DNA of 7,619 nucleotides from contig JAISBG010000664.1 of NCBI GenBank assembly GCA_031266315.1, forward strand, positions 1 to 7,619. The letters run 5' to 3'. This document shows positions 1 through 6,361 of this stretch, one piece after another; the first letter of the stretch is position 1, and every line of letters begins with the position of its first letter. The notes below the pieces were generated by a model. The model searched no databases. It saw only the letters and a program-made list of their open reading frames with translations, and was not told where the DNA came from. A program made the translations under genes and the position numbers. The DNA comes from Planctomycetaceae bacterium. Lineage in GTDB: Bacteria > Planctomycetota > Planctomycetia > Pirellulales > Thermoguttaceae.

Positions 1-375
1 AGAACGGAATATGTTGAAGGAAACGTTACATTTAATGGGCAACCGTTGTCGAATGCTTTGGTTGTTTTTCATCCGGTCAATGATACCGGTGTTGCCGCAA
101 ACGGAACAACAAACGAGCGAGGGATTTTTCGGTTGACATCACTTCGCGGCGGAGTCAAGGATGCCGGAGCGGTTGCCGGAGAATACCGCGTCAGTATTTC
201 ACGCGAGAAAGAGGAACCGTCCTCTTTTCGTGAAGAAAAAAACGCTGGCGGAACAGAAAAAATCCCTGTTTTTGAAAGCCTAATTCCACTAAAATATAAC
301 GATTCTTCCAAATCCGGTTTGAACGCAACCGTCGAAAAGAAAAAGAATCAATTCCAATTTTCATTGGAAAAATGA
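1..375 (+). CDS. Carboxypeptidase-regulatory-like (transthyretin-like) small secreted protein, 3' part
   Basis: The frame is open from the first base, so the gene starts upstream of the window; the internal TTG at 46 is not a credible start. The visible 124 residues show the pattern of small planctomycete proteins with a carboxypeptidase-regulatory-like fold: a VEGNVTFNGQPLSNALVVFHP strand-turn-strand opening, then NGTTNERGIFRLTSL, then a GEYRVSISR strand, and a closing IPLKYNDSSKSGLNATV segment. Family knowledge: such proteins are usually about 130-160 residues, often lipoproteins with an N-terminal lipobox (not visible here), and are frequent near DUF1559 prepilin-like genes in Planctomycetes. 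No catalytic residues are expected; the fold is a beta sandwich thought to mediate binding or stability. The exact role is unknown. The stop is TGA at 373-375. The sulfatase gene follows after 133 bases, and no terminator is visible between them. Confidence 0.75.
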   Translation, partial: RTEYVEGNVTFNGQPLSNALVVFHPVNDTGVAANGTTNERGIFRLTSLRGGVKDAGAVAGEYRVSISREKEEPSSFREEKNAGGTEKIPVFESLIPLKYNDSSKSGLNATVEKKKNQFQFSLEK

Positions 376-395
376 AACGTGTCCTTCGACATTTT

Positions 396-480
396 GGTAG
401 GTGATTTCCGTCCATAAACAGAGTACAATTCGGTTATCGCCTACCTTAGAATTGCCTACTTTCAACAAAATTCCACTAAT
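396..480. repeat. Degenerate short copy of the REP-like palindromic repeat
   Basis: A 10-base arm GGTAGGTGAT (396-405) is the near-perfect inverse of ATCGCCTACC (436-445), with one G-T difference. The outer sequences match the ends of the longer element at 1951-2157: the left arm continues into TTTCCGTCC, like the minus-strand GGGCGATCCGTCC near 2100, and the right arm is followed by ATTGCCTACTTTCAAC (451-466), which matches 2110-2125 at 15 of 16 bases. The inner palindromes are lost or decayed. It lies in the untranslated leader before the sulfatase and could form a stem in the mRNA. Confidence 0.5.
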
Positions 481-496
481 AATTATAACTAAAATT

Positions 497-503
497 AAGG
501 AGA
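497..503 (+). promoter_or_regulatory. Shine-Dalgarno site of the sulfatase gene
   Basis: AAGGAGA lies five bases before ATG 509 and eight before ATG 512. It rules against the in-frame upstream GTG at 401, which would add 36 residues before the hydrophobic signal peptide. Confidence 0.75.
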
Positions 504-508
504 AAATT

Positions 509-1933
509 ATGATGAAAACTTACATTACTGTAGTGTTCTATTTTTTATTTGCAACGTTTTCTGTTGCGTCGGAGCGTCCGAATATTTTGTTTATTCTCAC
601 TGACGATCTAGGTTGGGGCGATCTTGGTTGTTACGGGAATACGAGAATCAAAACTCCGTCGCTGGATCGTCTTGCCCGTGAAGGAACCCTTTTTACACAA
701 TATTATCAGGGCGGTTCGGTTTGTTCGCCGTCACGCAGTGCGTTGATGAGCGGACGTTTGCCCGCCGAACTCAAGATTCACGGACATCTTTCAACCGCAC
801 AGCAAAACACGGCGCGGGGAATGGTTCATTTTCTTGATCCTTCCGTAACAACATTGCCGTGTTTGTTACAACAATCAGGATATCAAACCGTTCATGTTGG
901 AAAATGGCATCTCGGTCTTCCTCCAAACACGCCGGAAGGAAAAAATGCGTTGCAAATTTACGGTTTCGATAAAGTGCGTTGGCTGAATTGTCTGGAGAAA
1001 ATTGACGGGAAAACTATTAATCTTTGGCAAACGGAAAACCGTCCGCGTGCGGCAAATGTTCTTGTTGATACAACAATTGAAACACTTGAATCCGCCGACA
1101 AAGACAAACCGTTTTTCTTGCAACTTTGGTTTAACGACCCTCATGCGTCACTTGCTCCGTCGGAAGAACAACGAAAACAATATCGTGTATCATTAACACC
1201 GAATGGTTTTACGTCGCCGTTTGAAGTTTACGCCGCAACTGTTACGGAATTAGATAAACAAATCGGGCGGTTACTTGATTATCTTGAACAATCAGGATTA
1301 GCAAAAAATACCATTGTGATTTTTTCTTCTGATAATGGACCTGAAGATATTGAAATTGGTAACGCGAGTTGGTCGGGAGTTGGCAGTGCGGGACCATTAC
1401 GGGGACGAAAACGGAGTTTGTATGAAGGCGGTATCCGGCTTCCGTTTATTGTACGTTGGCAAGGAAAGACTCCCGCCGGACAAATCAACAATCATTCCGT
1501 TATTAGCGGTACCGATTTGCTGCCGACATTGACCGCCGCGGCTGGAATAACGTTACATGAAGAGGTGCAATCCGTACTTCGCGGCGAAAATGTTCTCGCG
1601 GCATTCAACGGTGATACAACTTTTCAACGGACAAAACCGCTCTTTTGGGAATGGCGTTTCAGAATTTTTAATCACCTCTGGAACCGTAGCCCGATTCTTG
1701 CAATTCGTGAAGGTCAGTGGAAATTGTTACTCAATCCTGATCGAAGCCGTGTTGAACTTTACGATATTCCGAATGATTCCGCCGAACAGAATAATGTTGC
1801 GGAAAAATATCCCGATATTGTTGCAAAACTTTCCGAAAAAGCCCTTGTGTGGCAAAAAACGTTACCGGAAGGTCCTTATGAGCCAAACGCCGGAAAAAAT
1901 GATTACCCTTTTCCAACGGAAAATAAAAAATAA
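509..1933 (+). CDS. Secreted sulfatase (formylglycine-dependent, arylsulfatase-type)
   Basis: A 474-residue sulfate-ester hydrolase of the alkaline-phosphatase superfamily. Residues 1-21 form a signal peptide (MMKTYITVVFYFLFATFSVAS), so it acts in the periplasm or outside the cell. Active-site signatures appear in family order: metal-binding DD at 32-33 in ILTDDLGWGD; C72 in CSPSR (72-76), the cysteine that is oxidised to formylglycine; GKWHLG at 131-136; DPH at 210-212; SDNGP at 274-278 with metal-binding D275 and N276; K301 in the GRKRSLYEGGIR segment. The C-terminal part (WEWRFRI, REGQWKLLLNP, VELYDIPND) is the usual small subdomain. All key residues are present, and the length is normal for the family. 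The substrate cannot be read from the sequence; Planctomycetes use many such enzymes on sulfated glycans. A separate formylglycine-generating or anaerobic maturase is needed and is not in this window. ATG 512 is an alternative start. No convincing promoter was found upstream. Confidence 0.93.
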   Translation: MMKTYITVVFYFLFATFSVASERPNILFILTDDLGWGDLGCYGNTRIKTPSLDRLAREGTLFTQYYQGGSVCSPSRSALMSGRLPAELKIHGHLSTAQQNTARGMVHFLDPSVTTLPCLLQQSGYQTVHVGKWHLGLPPNTPEGKNALQIYGFDKVRWLNCLEKIDGKTINLWQTENRPRAANVLVDTTIETLESADKDKPFFLQLWFNDPHASLAPSEEQRKQYRVSLTPNGFTSPFEVYAATVTELDKQIGRLLDYLEQSGLAKNTIVIFSSDNGPEDIEIGNASWSGVGSAGPLRGRKRSLYEGGIRLPFIVRWQGKTPAGQINNHSVISGTDLLPTLTAAAGITLHEEVQSVLRGENVLAAFNGDTTFQRTKPLFWEWRFRIFNHLWNRSPILAIREGQWKLLLNPDRSRVELYDIPNDSAEQNNVAEKYPDIVAKLSEKALVWQKTLPEGPYEPNAGKNDYPFPTENKK

Positions 1934-1950
1934 AAAAAGTAACATCAGGC

Positions 1951-1989
1951 AGGCAACCATAGGTGGGCACCCTTTCGCTGAAAGGTTGC
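1951..1989 (+). repeat. REP-like palindrome 1
   Basis: Leader AGGCAACCATAGGTGG (1951-1966) is followed by a 10-base arm (1967-1976), loop GCT (1977-1979) and return arm (1980-1989). Nine of ten pairs match; the exception is C1970 against T1986. The GTGG foot directly before an imperfect palindrome is the hallmark of REP sequences mobilised by REP-associated tyrosine transposases. It starts 17 bases after the sulfatase stop, so its hairpin could also protect or end that transcript. Confidence 0.65.
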
Positions 1990-2007
1990 GTCGGCGTACT
2001 CGCCGAC
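1990..2007. repeat. Perfect 7-bp hairpin next to REP-like palindrome 1
   Basis: GTCGGCG (1990-1996), loop TACT, CGCCGAC (2001-2007). It abuts the first palindrome without a gap. There is no T-run after it, so it is not a classic intrinsic terminator; it is probably part of the composite repeat. Confidence 0.6.
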
Positions 2008-2075
2008 AGTGAATCAGATTAACGACGGCAAACTGTATTGCCAACCGTTTTGGAGTCAATAACAAACCAACCGGC

Positions 2076-2116
2076 GCGACCGTCCAGCGGACGGATCGCC
2101 CACCTGATGATTGCCT
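2076..2116 (-). repeat. REP-like palindrome 2, inverted relative to palindrome 1
   Basis: Read on the minus strand: leader AGGCAATCATCAGGTGG (2116-2100), then arm GCGA, one bulged T (opposite-strand A2095), CCGTCC, loop GCT (2088-2086), GGACGG and TCGC. All ten pairs match around the single bulge. The leader is nearly identical to that of palindrome 1, while the stem differs by compensating changes. Together with palindrome 1 it forms an inverted pair, the arrangement called a BIME. Confidence 0.65.
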
Positions 2117-2157
2117 ACTTTTAACGAAAATTCCCTGATTCTACCAGATTAGGTGTT
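2110..2157 (+). repeat. Tail module of the dispersed repeat, copy 2
   Basis: This 48-base module follows palindrome 2. Its first half matches 451-475 and, more loosely, 5341-5368. Its last 23 bases (2135-2157) match 7544-7566 at 22 positions. It does not encode protein. Confidence 0.6.
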
Positions 2158-2186
2158 CAAGTATTTTGATAAACCACTGCCTCAAT

Positions 2187-2208
2187 AGATTACTATTTTC
2201 TGTAATCT
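2187..2208. promoter_or_regulatory. Inverted repeat just upstream of the -35 box: possible operator
   Basis: AGATTAC (2187-2193) and GTAATCT (2202-2208) are perfect 7-base arms around an 8-base centre. The right arm ends on the first base of the predicted -35 box. This is a usual place for a dimeric regulator to bind, but the region is AT-rich and chance is possible. A second perfect inverted pair, AATAAAC (2222-2228) and GTTTATT (2245-2251), brackets the -10 box. Confidence 0.35.
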
Positions 2209-2236
2209 TGACCTCAAACGCAATAAACAGTAAAAT
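2208..2236 (+). promoter_or_regulatory. Sigma70-type promoter of the HzsA-related gene
   Basis: TTGACC (2208-2213), a 17-base spacer, and TAAAAT (2231-2236): five of six consensus bases in each box at optimal spacing. Transcription would begin near 2243, giving an untranslated leader of about 84 bases. This supports separate expression from the sulfatase. Confidence 0.55.
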
Positions 2237-2315
2237 AGTAAATTGTTTATTTTCGGCAATACGTCGGAAAAGTCATTTGTTTGATTTTCAAATTTTTCGG
2301 ATTATCAATTTTAAG

Positions 2316-2321
2316 TGAGGT
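2316..2321 (+). promoter_or_regulatory. Shine-Dalgarno site of the HzsA-related gene
   Basis: TGAGGT lies five bases before ATG 2327. It overlaps the alternative in-frame GTG at 2315, which therefore cannot use it. The site selects ATG 2327. Confidence 0.65.
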
Positions 2322-2326
2322 CATTA

Positions 2327-5134
2327 ATGAAACGTATTTTTTTAACATTCGTTTTTATCTTTTCCGGTCTTAGTACCGTTATTGCCGGAGAATTTGAAAC
2401 AGTTGAAACAAAGTTAATTGTTCCCGAAACCAAAGCGCAAATGTTGCGGGTTGATTTGAACGGAGCCGATGATCTTTATCTTGTTGCCGGTTACGGCGGT
2501 GATTCTTACGACAGTGATCAGGCAATCTGGGCTGAACCAATGTTGTACGATATCGACGATAAACCTTTTCGGCTAACGGAATTAAAACCGGTTGCGGTTC
2601 AGGTCGGTTGGGGAAAATTATTGGTTGATCAAAATCATCAAGAGAAACCGTTGTCGATAGCCGGCGAATCGTTTCAATTTGGATTTTGGGCTCATGCTCC
2701 GTCAATACTTCAATTCAAACTTGACGGAAAATATAAACGGTTGGAAACTAAAGTTGGTCTTGACAGCGGTTCTGGTCGCGGAACGGTTACGTTTCAAATC
2801 CGTAACACTCCGGTTCCGTTTCCCCGCACCGAAGAATATACGAAAAATTATCCCCGAACTCCGTCTGCACCGCCGGTTCCCAAAGTTCCGGCAACAGCGG
2901 ATGTTGCCTTGCAATTTTATTCCGATACTGCACAAAAATTGCTTGATTGCGGAATTGAAGAAATTTTATTTATCCGTCGATTAACGTACACCGGTAATCA
3001 TATTTACACGGAATACGTTAATAGTCGTTGGATGCCCGGCGGCGGTCTTTGCGTTCTGAATTTGAAAACCGGCAAGGTTCGCGAAATTGTACCGGAATTA
3101 ACGCGGAACGGTGTTATCGGCTGGTTTGATTTATCGTTTGATGCACGAAAAATCGTTTTCGATTTCAAAAAAGGTCACGAAGACGGTTATCGGATTTATG
3201 AAGTTGGAATTGACGGTTCGGGTTTACGGCAATTAACGTTTCCCGAACCGAATGAAGCGGAACTCGTTCAAAAATATCGTCGCGGTTATCATCACGGAAC
3301 GGACGACATGGAACCGTGTTATCTGTCCGACGGCGGAATCGTTTTTGCAACAACCCGTTGTCAGTTTAGTGTACTTTGTGATTCCGGCGATATTTTTACG
3401 GTCAAAAATTTGTACAAAATGAACGCGGACGGCTCAGAGATGAAACCGTTGACTCACAGTGCGCTCAGTGAAGCAACTCCAACAATTCTTGGTGATGGGC
3501 GAATTTTGTATCACCGTTGGGAATATGTTGATAAATCCGCCGGCAATGCCAAAGCACTTTGGAGTATGAATCCTGACGGTTCCGGTTCTGCCGAAGTTTA
3601 CGGCAATTCTATTTCGTTTCCGGAAACAATGATTCAAGCGCGGGCGGTTCCCGGTGAACCGAACAAAATTGTTATGCTTGGAGCGTCTCATTGTTGTCCC
3701 AATAATGCGGTAGGAACGGTTATTCTGGTGGATACGACAAAAAATGTTCGCAGTATTGACGCAATGCGTTATATCACAGACGATGTGGCGGCGTTTCATC
3801 ACAACGGTTTTCATTTTAAGAACGAAAAAGGCGATTGGGTTCACGAATCAACCGGCAAACCCGGACGTTTGTTCCGCAACCCTTATCCGCTTTCTGCTGA
3901 ACTCTTTCTTGTTGCGCATAAACCGAAAGGTCTTGAATGGTCGGAACCGGCGGGTTATGATCTTGCGTTGCTCGACGCTTCGGGGCGTGAAACAATATTG
4001 CTCAAAGACCCGGCCGTGTCGCTTTGGCAACCGTATCCGGTTGTTTCCCGTAACAAACCAGCGCAACAACTTTCTGGTTTATTGGTTGACGCAGACCTTG
4101 CCGCTCAAGGGCTTGCGCGTTGTATTGTAACCGATATTTATGTCGGAATGGAAAATGTCAAACGCGGTGAGGTGAAATACATTCGGATTCTTGAACAATT
4201 ACCGCGTCCCTGGTCGGCACGAAAAAACTACGGCGACGACCACATCGGAACAACTCACGCTCACAGTGCTTTGGGTAACGGAATGTTGAGTGCAAAAGTT
4301 CAACACGGAATTGTTCCGGTTGAAGAGGACGGCAGTGCCTATTTTCTTGTTCCGGCAGGAAAAGCAATTTACTTTCAGGCTCTTGACAAGAATTTTTGTG
4401 CGATTCAAACGGAACGGACTTATGTCAATTACAATCCCGGAGAAACACGGAGTTGTGTTGGTTGTCACGAAACACCGGACATGACACCAACGCACACTGC
4501 CGCCGTTCCCAAAGGAATGTTACGCGAAGCGTCAATCCCCGCTCCGCAACCGACGCAAACGGAAACAAGGATTGTATTCGATTATGATCGGCAAATTCAA
4601 CCGATTTTTGATAGACATTGCGTAACGTGTCATGGAGGCGAAGAAACAAAAGCAGGACTTGATCTTCGCGGTGAACCTCAGGAAACATTCAGTTTATCGT
4701 ATCATTCGCTTGTCCGGCTTGCAAAATCAGAACGGCAATTGCTTGGCAACCGCAATCATCGTGATGAAGATGCCGCCATGAATGGAATCGAATATATTCC
4801 GCCTTACCAAACAGGCGCGTTATCCAGTCCGTTAGCGGCGTTGATCTGCCATTGGAAACAGACAACACTTAACAATCCTGCCGTTAACCGTTACACCGAC
4901 GATTTGGTTACCGCTCACGCTGAACTGGTTGACCTGAAACTTTCCGAAACGGAAAAATTAACCGTAACAAACTGGCTTGACGTAAACTGTCAATTCCATC
5001 CGTCTTACTGGGGACGACTACACGCCAAATTCCAAAACGAACCGAATTATCGTCCTGTTTTATCGTTCGACGAAGTTCGGAGTAAAACGGTTCCGGAAAA
5101 ATTACGCAAAAAAGAAAATGTTGCAAAAAAATAA
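2327..5134 (+). CDS. Secreted di-heme protein related to hydrazine synthase alpha subunit (HzsA-related)
   Basis: A 935-residue exported protein. Residues 1-20 are a signal peptide (MKRIFLTFVFIFSGLSTVIA). About 25-165 resembles an NPCBM-type carbohydrate-binding domain (GFWAHAPS at 119-126; later KRLETKVGLD). About 195-520 is a TolB/PD40-like beta-propeller, with the conserved run HHGTDDMEPC at 322-331 and blade motifs MNADGS (from 365) and MNPDGS (from 414). The C-terminal part has two c-type heme sites, CVGCH at 710-714 and CVTCH at 765-769, the second within the IQPIFDRHCVTCHGG pattern common in planctomycete cytochromes. This order fits the HzsA-related family of Planctomycetes. Family knowledge: true HzsA belongs to the anammox hydrazine synthase complex, but most relatives sit in non-anammox organisms and have no known reaction. 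Nothing here suggests anammox. I infer extracytoplasmic redox or ligand-binding work. Cytochrome c maturation genes are required elsewhere. Confidence 0.85.
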   Translation: MKRIFLTFVFIFSGLSTVIAGEFETVETKLIVPETKAQMLRVDLNGADDLYLVAGYGGDSYDSDQAIWAEPMLYDIDDKPFRLTELKPVAVQVGWGKLLVDQNHQEKPLSIAGESFQFGFWAHAPSILQFKLDGKYKRLETKVGLDSGSGRGTVTFQIRNTPVPFPRTEEYTKNYPRTPSAPPVPKVPATADVALQFYSDTAQKLLDCGIEEILFIRRLTYTGNHIYTEYVNSRWMPGGGLCVLNLKTGKVREIVPELTRNGVIGWFDLSFDARKIVFDFKKGHEDGYRIYEVGIDGSGLRQLTFPEPNEAELVQKYRRGYHHGTDDMEPCYLSDGGIVFATTRCQFSVLCDSGDIFTVKNLYKMNADGSEMKPLTHSALSEATPTILGDGRILYHRWEYVDKSAGNAKALWSMNPDGSGSAEVYGNSISFPETMIQARAVPGEPNKIVMLGASHCCPNNAVGTVILVDTTKNVRSIDAMRYITDDVAAFHHNGFHFKNEKGDWVHESTGKPGRLFRNPYPLSAELFLVAHKPKGLEWSEPAGYDLALLDASGRETILLKDPAVSLWQPYPVVSRNKPAQQLSGLLVDADLAAQGLARCIVTDIYVGMENVKRGEVKYIRILEQLPRPWSARKNYGDDHIGTTHAHSALGNGMLSAKVQHGIVPVEEDGSAYFLVPAGKAIYFQALDKNFCAIQTERTYVNYNPGETRSCVGCHETPDMTPTHTAAVPKGMLREASIPAPQPTQTETRIVFDYDRQIQPIFDRHCVTCHGGEETKAGLDLRGEPQETFSLSYHSLVRLAKSERQLLGNRNHRDEDAAMNGIEYIPPYQTGALSSPLAALICHWKQTTLNNPAVNRYTDDLVTAHAELVDLKLSETEKLTVTNWLDVNCQFHPSYWGRLHAKFQNEPNYRPVLSFDEVRSKTVPEKLRKKENVAKK

Positions 5135-5293
5135 AACGATAGAATCTCAATTATTAGAAGTGCCTTACTCCTTTGTTTTAGTTTTTGTAAAAGATACTCC
5201 GCATGGTCAATAAAGTCGTATTAAGTTTTACCTTTCAGGTAGTAGGCTATTTTGTTACACCTCAGGTCAAAGACTTGCGGTTATGAAAAATTA

Positions 5294-5307
5294 AGCCCTA
5301 TCGGGCT
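5294..5307. terminator. Candidate bidirectional terminator between convergent genes
   Basis: AGCCC (5294-5298), loop TATC, GGGCT (5303-5307). A-rich sequence precedes it (GAAAAATTA), which becomes a T-run on the minus strand, and CTTCTTTTTG follows on the plus strand. It lies between the HzsA-related gene and the convergent toxin gene, as expected for a shared terminator. The stem is only five pairs, and it is 160 and 210 bases from the two stops, so it is tentative. Confidence 0.4.
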
Positions 5308-5333
5308 ACACTTCTTTTTGTACCGGTTAAGTA

Positions 5334-5377
5334 AATAGTTATGCCAGCTTTTAACAAAAATTACACTGAATAGTTAT
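5334..5377 (+). repeat. Tail module of the dispersed repeat, copy 3, with flanking 9-base direct repeats
   Basis: GCTTTTAACAAAAATTACAC (5347-5366) matches the tail modules at 451 and 2110 in order and orientation. AATAGTTAT occurs at both 5334-5342 and 5369-5377, on either side of the core; the sulfatase leader has the similar AATAATTAT after its copy. No palindrome accompanies this copy. The rest of the 5135-5517 gap shows no gene: 5378-5517 is plain AT-rich sequence. Confidence 0.45.
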
Positions 5378-5517
5378 AAAAATAATAATTTTATGACTAA
5401 CGCAGTATATTTTTCCGTAAATAATTGATCAAATTTCATTTCTTTTATATTTTCGCTAATTGCTAAATCAGATACAGACCTGTTAGACGCAGTGTGTTAT
5501 TTTCTTTATTGTAATAC

Positions 5518-5937
5518 TTACTCTTCACTAATAATATCTATAAATTGTTCCGGCGTTACAATTTTAATTGTACTATTATTAAAATCATTGACATTTCTTA
5601 TTACAATATAATCGGCAGATACACTTTCGCCGACAATATATTGAACTGAATCTTCAAAATCATTCCATTCTAAATCTAATGCCTGATAAATATTGTTCCC
5701 TGTAATTGTCGCAATTGATACTACTTCTAATATTTTTTTTATTAAATCAATAGTTTTTTGTTTGTCTTTATACATCTTTTGTGTAATATAATAAATGTCA
5801 GTTATTGCGGAAGCAGAAATATAACTCTCAATTATTTCCTTTTCAGAAAGTACAACAATCTTTGCTGCATTCCGGCAATAAGGCTGTCTATTTAACAATA
5901 CATCAAGTATAATATTAGTGTCAATTAATACTTTCAT
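5518..5937 (-). CDS. PIN-domain toxin (VapC-like ribonuclease)
   Basis: A 139-residue cytoplasmic PIN-fold endoribonuclease, the toxin of a type II toxin-antitoxin pair. The N-terminus MKVLIDTNIILDVLLNRQPY carries the first catalytic acid D6 and N8. A second acid is probably D47 in SAITDIYYI. The WNDFEDSVQY segment holds D93 and D96. ADYIVIRNVNDF (108-119) followed by IVTPEQF is the family C-terminal signature, where TRN is more usual than the IRN seen here. The acidic set looks complete and the length normal, so the toxin is probably active. The PIN_3 (PF13470) branch is the best match. Family members cut RNA, often tRNA; the target here is unknown. The start ATG lies inside the antitoxin gene, with AAAGG about a dozen bases upstream and a 17-base overlap, which suggests translational coupling. 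Base composition is far more AT-rich than in the sulfatase and HzsA-related genes. Confidence 0.85.
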   Translation of the reverse strand: MKVLIDTNIILDVLLNRQPYCRNAAKIVVLSEKEIIESYISASAITDIYYITQKMYKDKQKTIDLIKKILEVVSIATITGNNIYQALDLEWNDFEDSVQYIVGESVSADYIVIRNVNDFNNSTIKIVTPEQFIDIISEE

Positions 5938-6184
5938 ATTTTTGCAACCTTTCTAATCGTATATCTTCAAGAGAAATATTAGAAAATGGAATAGTGCCTA
6001 CCAACGACTGTGTAATGGATCCCGGTAACATTTCATCAATCATTTGTCTAGTTATATGAGGTTTTTCTCTTTTTTTATTAACCGGCAACATGATTATTTC
6101 TATATCCTTATTTTGGAATGATTTCGGCAAAGGAAATAATGTTTCCAACTCTTTACTATCAATAATTTTTCTTAATACTTCCAT
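5921..6184 (-). CDS. Antitoxin of the PIN-toxin pair
   Basis: An 87-residue protein just upstream of the PIN toxin in the usual antitoxin-first order. The N-terminal half (RKIIDSKELETLFPLPKSFQNKDIEIIMLPVN) has the pattern of short antitoxins that pair with PIN_3 toxins: a small beta-rich dimerisation and DNA-binding part. The middle (KKREKPHITRQMIDEMLPGSITQS) looks flexible, and the end (ISLEDIRLERLQKYESI) is a charged amphipathic helix of the kind that binds and blocks the toxin. Such proteins usually repress their own operon together with the toxin. AGGAGA (6197-6192 on the minus strand) is seven bases before the ATG, which fixes the start. The only promoter-like sequence seen upstream is weak. 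The exact antitoxin family is not identified. Confidence 0.75.
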   Translation of the reverse strand: MEVLRKIIDSKELETLFPLPKSFQNKDIEIIMLPVNKKREKPHITRQMIDEMLPGSITQSLVGTIPFSNISLEDIRLERLQKYESIN

Positions 6185-6195
6185 AAATTTATCTC

Positions 6196-6341
6196 CTAAC
6201 GATTACTTTTTACTGTAGCATAATTTAATCTAATACAAGACATACCTAGCCGGTAAGGCGATAGGCTTCGCCCTTGAACAAACGCTTCACGTTGTTGCGC
6301 TACCGTGTTCAGCTTCGCGAATTTCAAAACGGCTTTAGCAT
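6196..6341 (-). other. GC-richer segment of unknown origin between two toxin-antitoxin loci
   Basis: About 6245-6341 is clearly richer in G and C than the sequence around it. On the minus strand one frame stays open for about 48 codons (6342-6199), reading for example AKLNTVAQQREAFVQGRSLS, and stops at 6198-6196, but no start codon fits. A hairpin, AAGGCGA (6256-6262) against TCGCCCTT (6269-6276) with one bulged C, lies inside. It may be a repeat or remnant gene fragment whose arrival cut the toxin at 6342. It also supplies the leader of the antitoxin gene. Confidence 0.35.
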
Positions 6342-6359
6342 ATCAACAATAATTTTCAC
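6324..6359 (-). pseudogene. Stub of a second PIN-domain toxin
   Basis: Two bases after the stop of the orphan antitoxin-like gene, a GTG start begins M-K-I-I-V-D, the typical opening of a PIN toxin before the invariant T-N. After the aspartate codon (6344-6342) the similarity ends, and the frame meets TGA within five more codons (6326-6324). The spacing is what one expects for an antitoxin-toxin operon. I infer that the toxin was cut off by the GC-richer segment. Only six codons support this, so chance is possible. Confidence 0.4.
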
Positions 6360-6361
6360 TG

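Noticed and set aside
401..508. GTG start at 401 extending the sulfatase by 36 residues
   Set aside because: It would place a polar stretch before the signal peptide, lacks a ribosome site, and lies within the palindromic repeat; ATG 509 has AAGGAGA at the right distance.
1557..2012. 151-residue plus-strand frame overlapping the sulfatase end
   Set aside because: It is a shadow of the sulfatase that runs on through REP-like palindrome 1; its basic tail ending RRRTRRQ is only the translated repeat.
1951..2157. CRISPR array or MITE with a target duplication
   Set aside because: There is no regular repeat-spacer unit, and no clear short direct repeats flank the element; the inverted palindrome pair fits REP/BIME better.
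3434..3844. 136-residue minus-strand frame inside the HzsA-related gene, and similar frames there
   Set aside because: Rich in Arg, His, Asn and Cys with no recognisable motif; the plus-strand protein explains the sequence.
2327..5134. Anammox hydrazine synthase
   Set aside because: Only one HzsA-like protein is seen, without beta/gamma subunits, and it has a different front domain. The wider family is common in non-anammox Planctomycetes.
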